DNA from: an uncultured delta proteobacterium
GTDB taxonomy: Bacteria; Desulfobacterota; Desulfobulbia; Desulfobulbales; Desulfocapsaceae
DNA length: 57,207 nucleotides
Reading direction: 5' to 3'
NCBI GenBank assembly: GCA_903901335.1
Contig: CAIUQR010000113.1
Location: 1 to 57,207, forward strand
The notes beneath the pieces were generated by a model that had not been told where the DNA came from, ran no database searches, and was given only the letters and a program-made list of their open reading frames with translations. Numbering within the stretch: the first letter of the stretch is position 1; every line of letters starts with the position of its first letter. Shown here in pieces: positions 24,207-34,412 of this stretch. Both the position numbers and the translations under genes were made by a program.

Positions 24207-25204
24207 CTGTATCCCTTTTTGCCGGGATTCCTGATTCAAAGATCATCATCCCGGCACACTGTAAAAGACCGGACATTCCCTTGCGGTCCTGTACGATCAT
24301 TTAAAAATCTTAAACGATTGCGATACCTTGCAGCATCCAACCGTCGGACTCGGTATCTCCAGGAAGGGATTACGAAAAAGATGCATTCAGGCAGCCTACT
24401 GCCCCCCCGAATTACTCCCCTCCGACAAAGACACCACGATTTTCAATCAGGCATTCACATCTTCCGGCAGCTGTTCCACTCCCCTGAACAGCGTTTTCCC
24501 GAGATGCAAGCACCCTTTGCAATTTCTTAAGTGAAAAGGAAATGCCTTTTCCTGATAACGAGCGAAACTCTCATGAACATCTTGGCAATCCGGACCAATC
24601 CCGCAAAAGAACGGAATCTTTCAATTACGGATCTGCGTTAACCCTGTTCGTGTTGCCTTGTCCGCCTCCCCCTTCGGGCCACATGCCGTCAATTTCCGAA
24701 ATCCAGCCGAAAAAGCGCATGGCTGAGGTCGTTGTTCTCCGGAGATTCGAACACTAGGGCCTGGAAAGAGGTTTACGGAATAAATTAGATACGATTACCT
24801 TACCATACTGCAAACTTACACACCAGAGAGAAATTATTTCAGGCGAGAACCACTCTTTCAAAGTATACGGAAAGATTGAAAAGAAAAACGTTTTCATTCT
24901 TTGCGAGAAGCAGTAAGTTAGACTGAAAACAAAATAATTCCCCTTCATTACCAAGTCAAATCTATGAGTTTAAACTTGACACCAGATGACCAGAATCGTA
25001 GACTCCAGTCTCTTATTGTGTCGTTTCAACATGGTATCTGTTCTGTTGAATCCAGATGATTTTTCTTGATTTTTGATAATCCCGGAGAAGGTGGTTTTTC
25101 GCATGCTGTGCTTCTTCAGCTGGATGAGGGGGGTAATTTACAATAGACCCCATAGCATAAGACAGACAAAAAGACAATCCGTTTTCCTTAAAAAGGAGTT
25201 TATT
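24207..25204. promoter_or_regulatory. intergenic region between rng and lptD
   Basis: About 1 kb between divergent genes without a convincing frame. A short hairpin GAAAAGG/CCTTTTC lies at 24533-24551. It must hold the promoters of rng and the lptD run; a small RNA gene is possible but I cannot show one. Confidence 0.4.
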
Positions 25205-27595
25205 GTGACAATGATCTTGCCACAATCCGCTGTTTTCAACTATTCTCTCGCCTTTTTCGTCACTTTCCTGCTCCTGACCTTCCCGGCAGACGTATCTGCT
25301 GAGAATGTCAACACGGATGAATGGCAAATTACCGCCGACAGGATCATCCGTTTTGATAACCCGCAAAGCATCGTTGCCGAGGGAAACATACAGCTCGTAA
25401 AACGTGAAAGGCTTCCGGCAAATCCTCCCGCAAAAGCCGCCATGTCAACCAAATGGTCCTCTCTTCTGGAGGAAAAACCACAGGTGGAGCAAAAAACGCC
25501 GAAAGACCTCGAAACAACAAAAAATGACCACTATGAAACCAGAGCAACCATCAAGGCTGACTGGATGGCGTATGATATCACCTTCGGGACTATCAAACTA
25601 CGTGGTCACATCGATATCGTCACCGGGGATGAGCATCTCGTGGCCGAGCAGGGTGAGGTGAATCTTACCCGTGATACGGGGTCTTTCACAGACGCCACGA
25701 TAACCATGAAGAAAAACAGTCTCCATTTAGAAGGAAAGGCTGTTGAGAAGACAGGAGTTCACACATATCGCGTTGTTGACGGGTGGGTCGTCACCTGTAA
25801 GGTAGATAAAGGGGAAACCCCACCGTGGAGTTTTTCCAGCAACGACACTACGATTACTCAAGGCGGTTATGCCCTGATGAAAAACGCCAAATTCAACATC
25901 AAGGGCGTTCCTGTTTTCTATACCCCGTATATGGTGATACCCACAAAAAACACCCGGGAAACCGGATTCTTATTCCCGGAAATATCACATTCCTCAAACA
26001 ACGGCTACGGGTTCAACATCCCTTTCTTTTATAACATTTCCGACTCCGCTGATGTAACCATATTTTCCCAATATTATCTAAACCGAGGCTTAATGCCGGG
26101 AGTGGAATTCAGGTATGTCCTCAAGGACGATGATAAAGGGACCTTTGCAGCAAGTTATCTTAATGACAAGTTATCCGGGCCTTTGGATACAAGAAATTCC
26201 TCCGAGATCAGTTATTATAACAGTACCCTGTTTACCCATACCAACAGTGACAGATACTGGCTCCGGGGCAAAATCGACACGACCTTCGGCAACAACTGGA
26301 TTGCCCGCGTCGATCTGGATATCGTCTCCGACCGGGATTATTTGACTGAATTCAGTTCGAGTAATTACACGGGTTTCAACATGAGCAATACCCGCTTTCT
26401 CGACGCCTTCGGCCGCGGATTCCAGGATAAAACTGAAGACCAGCGCCAAAACACAGTGGGTATTCTGAAATCATGGACGGGCATGTCCCTTGTTACAAAT
26501 GTATTGGCCATTAATGATGTCCGGACCACAAAAGGCAGTCCATCACCGCTCTGGCAGCTCCCCGGGGTCGACTTTTCCGGGGTTACACCCATTAGAGACT
26601 CCAAATTTAATTTTAGCTGGGATGCCAATTATGTCGACTACTGGCGGCAGGATGGAATCGGCGGCCAGCGTTTCGATCTCTACCCGAAGGTCAGCACACC
26701 GATTCCACTGGGACCCTATTTTGAATCAAGGGCTGAAGCCGGGGTTCGGGAGACATTTTATAATGTTCAGTCCTATGGAGACAGTACATGGAGCGGGGGA
26801 GACAGTCCGAACCGGACCCTTTATAATTTTCATACAGAGGTCGGTACCACGCTGGCCAGAGATTTTGACATTTCACTCTTTGACTATAAAGGAATAAATC
26901 ACAAGGCGCGTCCTTTTATTCAATACGATTATCTCCCGACAACAAACCAAACCACACTCCCAATTTTCGACAGCATCGACCGTATCGATCCGGCGAACAC
27001 CATTACTTACGGAATCAACAACTTCTTTGACCTCTTCAAGGATGCGAACAACCGGGATGTCAAGTCAACCAGAGAGTTGGGCTACTTCAAGATCAAGCAG
27101 AGTTACTATCTGGACGGTGTCAGACGCAATATTCTCGTAGACAGTAACAATAATCCCTTACCGGCGGATGAGGCTAACAAACCGTTTTCTCCCATCGATA
27201 TGAGATTGGGCTGGAAGCTCACTCGTGATCTGGATATCGTCTACAAGAATGATCTGGATGTCTATAACCACGGTTTTCTGATCCACGGCCTGGAAACCAC
27301 GTATAGAAACAGCAGGGGTGATATCTTCGACCTGGATTATCGCTATAATACGCTCCAGGATATTGAGCAGATCAACTTCCATGTCAAGACACAGCTGCTT
27401 TCCAACGTACTCGCAGAATTTCAGATCTCCCATTCTCTGAGCCATTCGCAAACCAACGAGGAGGACCTCTCGCTCACCTATCAGGCCCCCTGCTGGTCGG
27501 TGCAGCTGAGGTCTACCTATACCCCGACAGACCAAGGTATCATGTTGATATTCCACCTTGCCAACATCGGCACATCCTTGCCGTTCTCACTGTAG
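25205..27595 (+). CDS. lptD: LPS assembly outer membrane protein LptD
   Basis: About 796 aa from GTG at 25205, six bases after AAGGAG. A longer frame from 25073 has no ribosome site and would bury the signal peptide. Residues 1-37 are a signal peptide (SLAFFVTFLLLTFPADVSAE). An OstA/LptA-like beta-jellyroll follows (WQITADRIIRFDNPQSIVAEG, and RATIKADWMAYD to about 230). Then comes the barrel with GVPVFYTPYMVIPT and many aromatic strands to a C-terminal FSL. The protein inserts LPS into the outer leaflet together with LptE. A polar insertion (about 65-110) interrupts the jellyroll. It leads a run of five plus-strand envelope-related genes. Confidence 0.92.
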   Translation: MTMILPQSAVFNYSLAFFVTFLLLTFPADVSAENVNTDEWQITADRIIRFDNPQSIVAEGNIQLVKRERLPANPPAKAAMSTKWSSLLEEKPQVEQKTPKDLETTKNDHYETRATIKADWMAYDITFGTIKLRGHIDIVTGDEHLVAEQGEVNLTRDTGSFTDATITMKKNSLHLEGKAVEKTGVHTYRVVDGWVVTCKVDKGETPPWSFSSNDTTITQGGYALMKNAKFNIKGVPVFYTPYMVIPTKNTRETGFLFPEISHSSNNGYGFNIPFFYNISDSADVTIFSQYYLNRGLMPGVEFRYVLKDDDKGTFAASYLNDKLSGPLDTRNSSEISYYNSTLFTHTNSDRYWLRGKIDTTFGNNWIARVDLDIVSDRDYLTEFSSSNYTGFNMSNTRFLDAFGRGFQDKTEDQRQNTVGILKSWTGMSLVTNVLAINDVRTTKGSPSPLWQLPGVDFSGVTPIRDSKFNFSWDANYVDYWRQDGIGGQRFDLYPKVSTPIPLGPYFESRAEAGVRETFYNVQSYGDSTWSGGDSPNRTLYNFHTEVGTTLARDFDISLFDYKGINHKARPFIQYDYLPTTNQTTLPIFDSIDRIDPANTITYGINNFFDLFKDANNRDVKSTRELGYFKIKQSYYLDGVRRNILVDSNNNPLPADEANKPFSPIDMRLGWKLTRDLDIVYKNDLDVYNHGFLIHGLETTYRNSRGDIFDLDYRYNTLQDIEQINFHVKTQLLSNVLAEFQISHSLSHSQTNEEDLSLTYQAPCWSVQLRSTYTPTDQGIMLIFHLANIGTSLPFSL

Positions 27596-27631
27596 TTCCG
27601 GTGAAAATATGGCTATTTTACCTGAGTTAAC

Positions 27632-28603
27632 ATGATTGCCGAACGTATACAATACGATGTTTTCAACGGTGATGCCGACGGTATATGTGCACTCCACCAG
27701 CTTCGCCTGGCCGAACCTTTGCCCGATGCCCGCCTGATCACCGGGGTCAAACGCGACATCACCCTCCTGTCTCAGATAGCAGGGCTGACCGCCGGCTCCA
27801 TCACCGTTCTGGATGTTTCTCTGGACAGCAACCGCCCTTTCCTGGAAAAACTCCTGCAGGCAGATAACAGGATTCTCTATATCGACCACCACTTCGCCGG
27901 AAATCTCCCGGAACATACGAATCTCCGCGCCCACATCGATTATTCGGCAGACCAGTGCACATCCTTAATCGTAAACACCCTCCTCCATGGACATTTCAGC
28001 ACCTGGGGAATCTGCGGTGCGTTTGGTGACAACCTCCATGAGACGGCCAGGGAAATCGCTTCATCCCTCGCTCTTTCAAGCAATGAACTTGCCAGGCTGC
28101 AGGAAATTGGGGAGCTTTTCAATTATAACGGCTATGGAGCCACCTTGGAGGATCTGCATTTTCATCCTGCTTTTCTCTATCGCTCGGTTCAGGAGTTCGA
28201 GGATCCGCTGGATTTTTATGCTGCGTCCGAGACCCTTTCAGTATTGCGGGACGGATTTAACGAGGATATGGCACGAGCCCGTTCTTTGCGGGAAGTGGAA
28301 ACCGGCAACGGTAATCGTGTCTATTTTTTCCCTGAATCCCCCTGGGCACGGCGGATTTCCGGCGTTTTCTCCAACCTGAAATCAAGGGAACGGGTCGACA
28401 TGGCCCATGCGGTCATTATTGCAAACACTGATGCGACCTATCAAGTCAGCGTCAGAGCACCCTTGACCAATCACCGAAACGCAGACACCCTCTGCCGAGC
28501 CTTTCCGACCGGCGGCGGCCGGGCGGCAGCAGCCGGTATCAATAATCTGCCCGGAGATATGCTCGACAGTTTTCTCTCGGCTTTCAACACGATGTACCCT
28601 TGA
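27632..28603 (+). CDS. DHH-family phosphoesterase
   Basis: 323 aa. DHH motifs: VFNGDADGICAL (metal-binding Asp residues), ITVLDVSLD and YIDHHFAG with the DHH triad. A DHHA1-type end has PTGGGRAAAAGINNLP. The fold is shared by RecJ, NrnA and c-di-AMP phosphodiesterases. The size and lack of OB domain favour a small-substrate enzyme such as nanoRNase or cyclic-nucleotide hydrolase, but the substrate cannot be fixed. It follows lptD by 36 bp. Confidence 0.85.
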   Translation: MIAERIQYDVFNGDADGICALHQLRLAEPLPDARLITGVKRDITLLSQIAGLTAGSITVLDVSLDSNRPFLEKLLQADNRILYIDHHFAGNLPEHTNLRAHIDYSADQCTSLIVNTLLHGHFSTWGICGAFGDNLHETAREIASSLALSSNELARLQEIGELFNYNGYGATLEDLHFHPAFLYRSVQEFEDPLDFYAASETLSVLRDGFNEDMARARSLREVETGNGNRVYFFPESPWARRISGVFSNLKSRERVDMAHAVIIANTDATYQVSVRAPLTNHRNADTLCRAFPTGGGRAAAAGINNLPGDMLDSFLSAFNTMYP

Positions 28604-28673
28604 AATGATCATGGAAAATGCATCTTCCCGAGGTTATCGTACTGTTTATTTTTTTCTATGAAGAGGTCCAGCC

Positions 28674-29729
28674 ATTAAACGTTATTATTCACTCACTAAG
28701 ACACTGATATCTATCATTCTCTGCTTCTTTTCTCTGATTATGTTTTCTTCTGCCGGCGCAGTGGAAGAAGAAAAAAAGGCGGCTGATCTGGTTGTTGATG
28801 GCCAGAAAATCGATCTTGGACAGGAGAAATATCAGCTTCTGTTCAAAGAACTTCGAGACACCTATCATTTCAGTCAAAGCGATTTGGACCATCTGTTCAT
28901 GGAGGTCACTATTGACAGAAAAGTCCTTGAGCTCATGGACAAGCAATTTGAGGCCAAGCCTTATAATGAATACCGCCTGCTTTTCATCACCCCGGCCGTC
29001 ATTGCCATAGGCAAGGAAAAATTACAGGAACACAAAGTCTTACTGGACAGGATCGAAAGTACGCTGGGGGTAAATCGCGAGATTGTTGTCGCAATTTGGG
29101 GAATCGAATCCCGTTTCGGCACCCACCAGGGACATTATCCGGTCTTCACTACCCTGAATACGCTCTTTGATGCCTACCCGAGACGCTCTGCCTTCTTTCG
29201 CAAGGAATTGATCCAGTTTCTCCTCCTGTGCAAAGAAAACCAGATCGACCCTCTCGATGTGCGGGGATCCTATGCGGGTGCTTTCGGCCAGACCCAGTTT
29301 ATCCCTTCCAGCTTCCGGGAATATGCCATCAGCTTTGACGGTGATAATCGGATCGATGTCTTTTCCTCAATCGATGACATCCTCGCCTCGATTGCCAATT
29401 ACCTGCACCGTTTCCACTGGACGCTGAACGCTCCCGTATACCGGGATATCGGACATGAGCTCAAATCGCAGGAGCTTATCAGTGTGAGCCTCAAAGGACG
29501 AAAAGAACGAGTGAGCTGGCAGACTGTCTGCAAGACGCAGGGGATCACACTCCCGCCCACGCCTGAAGGATCTGACTTGTCCATCGTCGGACTCGAAGTC
29601 AGCCCCGATGACGGTGGAGGCTATCGCTATATTGCCGGGTATCGTAATTTTCAGGCAATCACCGAGTGGAACCACTCCAACCGGTATGCGATGGTCGTAT
29701 CCGAACTGGCAGAGGCGATAAAGCAATAA
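28674..29729 (+). CDS. mltB: lytic murein transglycosylase B
   Basis: The first ATG in frame (28740) falls in the middle of the signal peptide. Reading back gives KRYYSLTKTLISIILCFF as basic and hydrophobic parts, with no ATG, GTG or TTG before the stop at 28659. ATT at 28674, seven bases after AGAGG, is the best start. The mature enzyme has the MltB core: IWGIESRFGTHQG with the catalytic Glu, then YAGAFGQTQFIPSSF and YLHRFHW. It cleaves peptidoglycan to 1,6-anhydro-muropeptides in the periplasm. mltA follows at once. Family call is very firm; the start is an inference. Confidence 0.93.
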   Translation: MKRYYSLTKTLISIILCFFSLIMFSSAGAVEEEKKAADLVVDGQKIDLGQEKYQLLFKELRDTYHFSQSDLDHLFMEVTIDRKVLELMDKQFEAKPYNEYRLLFITPAVIAIGKEKLQEHKVLLDRIESTLGVNREIVVAIWGIESRFGTHQGHYPVFTTLNTLFDAYPRRSAFFRKELIQFLLLCKENQIDPLDVRGSYAGAFGQTQFIPSSFREYAISFDGDNRIDVFSSIDDILASIANYLHRFHWTLNAPVYRDIGHELKSQELISVSLKGRKERVSWQTVCKTQGITLPPTPEGSDLSIVGLEVSPDDGGGYRYIAGYRNFQAITEWNHSNRYAMVVSELAEAIKQ

Positions 29730-29771
29730 AACAGATCTCCTCCTGATTCTTTCTATCATACGACAACCAAA

Positions 29772-30971
29772 ATGCCTCCTTTTCCCCGGTTGAAAACAGG
29801 CCTGCCCGTTTTTCGCAGATGCATATTTGCTCTTCTGTATCTTGCTGCCCTCTGCAGCAGCGGCTGTGAGGGAATACGGACCGCCCCCCCCGGAGGAGCC
29901 GGATATTCAGTGGTATTTTCCGACGATGCCGACCGCTCTTCGCTGATCCGGGCCACGGAACATCAACTCAACTATCTCGGCAGACTCCGCCCCGGGACGG
30001 TCGTGACGATAGAAGGAGACACCTATACCGTCGATTGGCTGGCGCAGTCCCTGCGTCTGTTCCTGGATATCATCAAAGGCAATCCCCCGGAGGCGGAGCT
30101 GGATAGAATTCTGCACGAAAAGTTCACGATTTATAAGGCCGGCGGCCGAGAAAGCGCCCCTACCGGAGAAATGCTGATCACCGGTTATTATCAGCCCCTC
30201 TGTGCAGGAAGACTTGTCAAAAGTCCCCCTTTTCTTTATCCTCTCTATGCAAAGCCCTCTTCTCTCCAGGTCCGTAATGACCCTCACACCGGCAAGAGCA
30301 CCATCGGCCGCCTGGACCGCCAAGGAAACCTGGTCCCCTTCTGGACCCGGGCCGAAATCGAAGAGAAGAATCTGCTGGCCGGCAACGAACTCGTCTATCT
30401 ACAGGACCCCGTTGAAGCCTTTTTCCTTCAAATTCAAGGGTCAGGCCTGATCCGGCTACCCGATGGTTCCATCCGTGGGGTGCATATCTCCGGATCAAAC
30501 GAACGCGAATACAAAAGTATCGGAAAACTCCTTGTCGACGAGCAAAAAATAGGAAAAGAAGGGGCCTCCATGCAGACAATCAAACGATATCTGCATGACC
30601 ACCCGCTTGAACAAAAGCGTATACTCCACCACAACAGCAAATTTGTCTTTTTCAAATGGGATAAGAAAGAGGCGGAGGGGAGTATCGGAGAGATTCTGAC
30701 GCCGGGCAGGTCCATCGCCATTGACCGCGAGGTCTTGCCGGTCGCGGCTGTCGGTTATCTCGTCAGCCGGAGGCCCGTTGTCGATCAGACAGGAGCTGTT
30801 ACCGGCTGGGAGCCGTTGCGGCGCTTTGTGCTGCCGCAGGACTCAGGGACAGCCATCAAAGGCACCGGCAGGGCAGATTTTTTCTGGGGAAGTGGTCAAT
30901 ATGCGGAGGCAGTTGCAGGCCAGATGAAGGAAAAAGGTAAGTTATATTTCCTGGTCAAGAAACGACTGTAA
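29772..30971 (+). CDS. mltA: membrane-bound lytic murein transglycosylase A
   Basis: 399 aa lipoprotein: hydrophobic run then CSSGC, modified Cys near residue 33. MltA motifs: MLITGYYQPL, DPVEAFFLQIQGSG, and the 3D domain at the end with VLPQDSGTAIKG and GRADFFWGSG, where the Asp of QDSG is the catalytic acid. It trims peptidoglycan from the outer membrane side. Adjacent mltB and mltA cover two unrelated transglycosylase folds. It lies 5 bp before the next gene. Confidence 0.95.
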   Translation: MPPFPRLKTGLPVFRRCIFALLYLAALCSSGCEGIRTAPPGGAGYSVVFSDDADRSSLIRATEHQLNYLGRLRPGTVVTIEGDTYTVDWLAQSLRLFLDIIKGNPPEAELDRILHEKFTIYKAGGRESAPTGEMLITGYYQPLCAGRLVKSPPFLYPLYAKPSSLQVRNDPHTGKSTIGRLDRQGNLVPFWTRAEIEEKNLLAGNELVYLQDPVEAFFLQIQGSGLIRLPDGSIRGVHISGSNEREYKSIGKLLVDEQKIGKEGASMQTIKRYLHDHPLEQKRILHHNSKFVFFKWDKKEAEGSIGEILTPGRSIAIDREVLPVAAVGYLVSRRPVVDQTGAVTGWEPLRRFVLPQDSGTAIKGTGRADFFWGSGQYAEAVAGQMKEKGKLYFLVKKRL

Positions 30972-30976
30972 ACGAA

Positions 30977-31801
30977 ATGAAAAGAAAATCTGTCGACTGT
31001 CCAGTCATCACGCTTACCACGGACTTCGGACTGCGCGATGAATATGTGGGCATGGTCAAAGGGGTTCTCCTCTGCACCTGCCGGGACGCCGTGATCGTCG
31101 ATCTGACCCATGGCATCGAACCGCAAAACATTGCGGCAGCGGCGATGACTATTGGTACCTCTTTCCGGTTTTTCCCGGAGGGCTCAGTGCATATGGTGGT
31201 GGTCGACCCAAGAGTCGGCTCGGATCGCCGGATCCTGGCGGTTCGAGCCGAGGATCACCTTTTTGTTGCCCCGGATAACGGCGTCCTGACGCACGTACTT
31301 AGCGAAGACAGCTTCCAGGATGCCTTCCATGTGAACAACCGCGACCTGTTCGCCAAAACAATCAGCCATTCCTTCCACGGCCGGGATATCATGGCCCCGG
31401 TGGCTGCCGGACTTGCCTGCGGCCTGGATATCTCCCTGGTCGGCCCACGGCTGTCAAGGCAGCAGTGCTGCCTGATCCCGTTGCCTGCTGCTATATATGC
31501 CAACGGAAAGATCTTCGGGGAAATCATCCATATCGATCATTTCGGCAACCTGCGCACCAGCATAACGGCCGAAGATTTCTCAAGGCATCCCTGCGGGACA
31601 AATAGAGAAATCGCCATCGGTCCTTACACCATTGGTTGCATCAGCACCACCTACGCAGACTCCGCTGCGGAAACACTCATTGCCCTTTTCGACAGCCGGA
31701 ATCATCTGGAAATCGCAATCAACAGCGGCAATGCGGCAAGGAAACTCGGCTGCCGGATCGGCGACAAGGTTATCGTCTCCTGGGCAGCAGGTGTGGGATG
31801 A
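30977..31801 (+). CDS. SAM hydroxide adenosyltransferase (DUF62 family)
   Basis: 274 aa. The N-terminal ITLTTDFGLRDEYVGMVKG and DLTHGIEPQNI, then VVVDPRVGSDRR and FVAPDNGVLT, are the signature of the family that includes fluorinase and chlorinase. The usual bacterial member hydrolyses S-adenosylmethionine to adenosine and methionine. The C-terminal beta-barrel domain is present (IIHIDHFGNLRTSI). It ends the lptD run; its link to the envelope genes is unclear. Confidence 0.9.
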   Translation: MKRKSVDCPVITLTTDFGLRDEYVGMVKGVLLCTCRDAVIVDLTHGIEPQNIAAAAMTIGTSFRFFPEGSVHMVVVDPRVGSDRRILAVRAEDHLFVAPDNGVLTHVLSEDSFQDAFHVNNRDLFAKTISHSFHGRDIMAPVAAGLACGLDISLVGPRLSRQQCCLIPLPAAIYANGKIFGEIIHIDHFGNLRTSITAEDFSRHPCGTNREIAIGPYTIGCISTTYADSAAETLIALFDSRNHLEIAINSGNAARKLGCRIGDKVIVSWAAGVG

Positions 31802-31843
31802 TCTTTGTCCCCTTCCTTTTGCTCCTCTGGGGCCAAAGGTCTC

Positions 31844-32710
31844 TTATTCCGTCTTCTGCCCTCTGTCCTCTGTCTTCCGGCAGCCGGTCCCGGCCAGCAA
31901 GGACGCCCGCATCACCGCAATCGGGGCAGCATGACCCGTCCAGAGCTCAAACTGAGCCACACCCTGATAGAGGAGCATCTCGAGTCCGCTGACGGTTCTG
32001 CAGCCCGCCTGTTCGGCCTCTTGCAGCAGTCTGGTCTGCAAAGGGGCATAGACGATATCCATGACCACCCGGAATGATTTCAGCGTCGCAGCCGGCAAAG
32101 GGGAGACATCTTCTCCGGGGGCCATCCCCACAGAGGTGGCATTGACCAGGGCATCTCCTCGCAACCGGGCAACATCGGCAATTGGAATCCATGGGCAACC
32201 GAGCTCCGAAGCAAGCGCCCTCCCCTTCGACTCGGTCCGGCTGCACAGAACGACCTCGGCCCCGGCCTCCTTGAGCCCAAAGCCGATGGCCCTGGCCGAT
32301 CCACCCGCTCCGAGAACAACAACCCTTGCCCCCAACAATTCCATTTTTCCCGCCAGGGCTCGGTTTGCACCCAGCCAGTCGGTATTTGACCCGTAGAGGA
32401 CCTTTTCTCCACCCTCCGTCCGTATATCTATCGTATTCACTGCCCCGATCGAAAATGCCACCGGATCGATCCGGTCAAGGTACGGGATCACCGCCTCCTT
32501 GTGGGGGATCGTAACGCTGACACCTTTGATATCCAGGGCCTTCAGACCGGCAAGGGCCGTTTGGATATCCCGAACCGGAAAGGGCAGATAGACTTTATTT
32601 TCGGCCAGGGCGGCAAAGCCCGCATTATGCATCGCCGGACTCAGGGAATGATCGACAGGATTCCCTATGATTCCGTAGAGTTTTGTTTTTCCATTGATCG
32701 GTATATCCAT
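31844..32710 (-). CDS. aroE: shikimate dehydrogenase
   Basis: 289 aa from the ATG at 32710 (MDIPINGKTKLYG) after GGGGAG; a longer frame to 32821 would overlap aroD. Motifs: GNPVDHSLSPAMHNA for shikimate binding, SVTIPHKE with catalytic Lys, NTDWLGA with catalytic Asp, and VVLGAGGSARAI for NADPH. It reduces 3-dehydroshikimate in aromatic amino acid synthesis. It follows aroD by 34 bp in the same operon. Confidence 0.94.
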   Translation of the reverse strand: MDIPINGKTKLYGIIGNPVDHSLSPAMHNAGFAALAENKVYLPFPVRDIQTALAGLKALDIKGVSVTIPHKEAVIPYLDRIDPVAFSIGAVNTIDIRTEGGEKVLYGSNTDWLGANRALAGKMELLGARVVVLGAGGSARAIGFGLKEAGAEVVLCSRTESKGRALASELGCPWIPIADVARLRGDALVNATSVGMAPGEDVSPLPAATLKSFRVVMDIVYAPLQTRLLQEAEQAGCRTVSGLEMLLYQGVAQFELWTGHAAPIAVMRASLLAGTGCRKTEDRGQKTE

Positions 32711-32744
32711 TATCTCCCCAACCGCCCGCGATGATCCAGGCTGA

Positions 32745-33428
32745 TTATCCCCGTATACGCTCAACAATCTCCCGCAGCGCAGCCACCGACAACTGTCCGG
32801 GCGCAGTTGCCCCGCCATCATTTGCGGAACAGTAGGTCATAAATCCCCCCAGCTCCAGGGTTGCCAGACGGCTGATAATCCCTGGTTGCCCCATGCAGAA
32901 AGCTATCAGGGGAAACTGCATCCGGGCGGCATCCTCCTGCAGCTGCAGGACACTGAGGACATCGCGGAAATTATGGGCCATCGTGACAATCTTACCGATA
33001 TGGGCGCCCTTCTCCTGCATCGCTTGCAGCTTTGTCATAAGCTCCGGCCTCGCAGGTGTCTTCTCGAAATTATGCCAGGAAAGAATCAGGCGCGTGGAGG
33101 CGTGTTCAATTCCGGCCTGGAGACGTTTCAAGGACTGGGCCTGTGCCATCAGCTCCAGATCAACATAGGCGGCCTCCTGAGCCACAGCCTCCAGGAGAGG
33201 GGCCAGACGGACATCCTCTTCCCCTGCGAATCGCCCTCCTTCCCAGGCCGGTCTGTTGGTGAACAGGAGTGGTTTTCTGATCGCGGCAAGAAATGGCGTG
33301 ACGAGCATTTCATTTAAGTAATCGAGCCGTATTTCAATGACATCAGCCTGAGAGGCCACCCGGCCGGCAACCACCAGGGCCTCACAAACCGTCTCCTGGG
33401 CTACAGCTACACAAATCCGATCCGTCAC
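32745..33428 (-). CDS. aroD: 3-dehydroquinate dehydratase, type I
   Basis: 227 aa, GTG start after AAGGAG. Type I signature: DVIEIRLDYL for substrate binding, LILSWHNFEKTP with catalytic His, and GKIVTMAHN with the Schiff-base Lys. Then LIAFCMGQPG and SRL in the C-terminal loop. It makes 3-dehydroshikimate, the substrate of the AroE encoded just downstream. Confidence 0.93.
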   Translation of the reverse strand: MTDRICVAVAQETVCEALVVAGRVASQADVIEIRLDYLNEMLVTPFLAAIRKPLLFTNRPAWEGGRFAGEEDVRLAPLLEAVAQEAAYVDLELMAQAQSLKRLQAGIEHASTRLILSWHNFEKTPARPELMTKLQAMQEKGAHIGKIVTMAHNFRDVLSVLQLQEDAARMQFPLIAFCMGQPGIISRLATLELGGFMTYCSANDGGATAPGQLSVAALREIVERIRG

Positions 33429-33470
33429 CTTTTGTTCTCCTTCTCCCCATTCCCCATCGCTTTCACTTTT

Positions 33471-34412
33471 TTACTCTGTGTCCAACGCGCCGATCATTTC
33501 CCGCACAGAGTGCAATTTTTCCCGGATCACATAGTCTGTAATACCCTCAACGACCTCCTCGCTGGCCCTCGGATTGATGAAGTTCGCTGTCCCTATCTGC
33601 ACCGCCGTGGCCCCGGCAAGCATGAATTCCAAAGCATCTTCAGCCGTTTCGATTCCTCCGATTCCGATGACCGGGATGGAGACACTTCTGGCCACCTGGT
33701 AGACCATGCGCAAGGCCACCGGTTTGATCGCCGGACCCGACAGCCCGCCGATGATATTGGCAAGACGCGGGCGCTTGGTCTTCAGATCGACGGCCATGCC
33801 GACCAAGGTGTTGATCAGGGAAACAGCATCCGCCCCGGCTTGCTGGACGGCCCAGGCAATCTGAGAAATATCGGTCACGTTGGGAGAGAGCTTCACAATG
33901 ACCGGAAGATGGGTATTCTCCTTTACCACGCTGGTAACGGCTGCAGCCATATCCGGATCACTGCCGAAGGCCACCCCGCCCTTTTTAACGTTCGGGCAGG
34001 AGATATTGACCTCAATGGCCGATACGCCGGGAACTACTGTTAGCTTTTCAGTGAGATGTTTATATTCCTCAATGGAATCGCCAAGAATATTGACGATCAC
34101 CGGAGTATCTATCCCGAGAAGATACGGCATTTTTTCGGTAATGAAACGGTCGACACCGACATTTTCCAGCCCAATCGCATTCAACATCCCGCAGGAGGTT
34201 TCAATAATGCGAGGGGGAGGATTGCCCGGTCGTGGAAAAAGGGATATCCCCTTGACAACGACGCCGCCGAGCCGGTACAGATTGACCAGATTGGCGAATT
34301 CACGGGCATAGCCGAATGTACCCGATGCCGTCAGCACCGGATTTTGTAATTCCAGGGTACCTATCTTTACCCGCAGATCCGGGAACGGATCCCGATCTTC
34401 TACAAATTCCAT
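33471..34412 (-). CDS. pyrD: dihydroorotate dehydrogenase B, catalytic subunit
   Basis: 313 aa class 1B enzyme. [13 protein letters not shown] at the start, [13 protein letters not shown] with the active Cys, [12 protein letters not shown], and [20 protein letters not shown] and VQIGTA for FMN. It oxidises dihydroorotate in pyrimidine synthesis. Its start overlaps the end of pyrK by 13 bp, consistent with a heteromeric PyrDK complex. Confidence 0.95.
   Translation of the reverse strand: MEFVEDRDPFPDLRVKIGTLELQNPVLTASGTFGYAREFANLVNLYRLGGVVVKGISLFPRPGNPPPRIIETSCGMLNAIGLENVGVDRFITEKMPYLLGIDTPVIVNILGDSIEEYKHLTEKLTVVPGVSAIEVNISCPNVKKGGVAFGSDPDMAAAVTSVVKENTHLPVIVKLSPNVTDISQIAWAVQQAGADAVSLINTLVGMAVDLKTKRPRLANIIGGLSGPAIKPVALRMVYQVARSVSIPVIGIGGIETAEDALEFMLAGATAVQIGTANFINPRASEEVVEGITDYVIREKLHSVREMIGALDTE

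Noticed and set aside
24219..24757. Two plus-strand frames between rng and lptD
   Set aside because: No ribosome sites and no domain-like sequence; they look like chance frames.
25073..25204. Longer N-terminus for LptD
   Set aside because: It would place 44 residues before the signal peptide and has no ribosome site; the GTG after AAGGAG is preferred.
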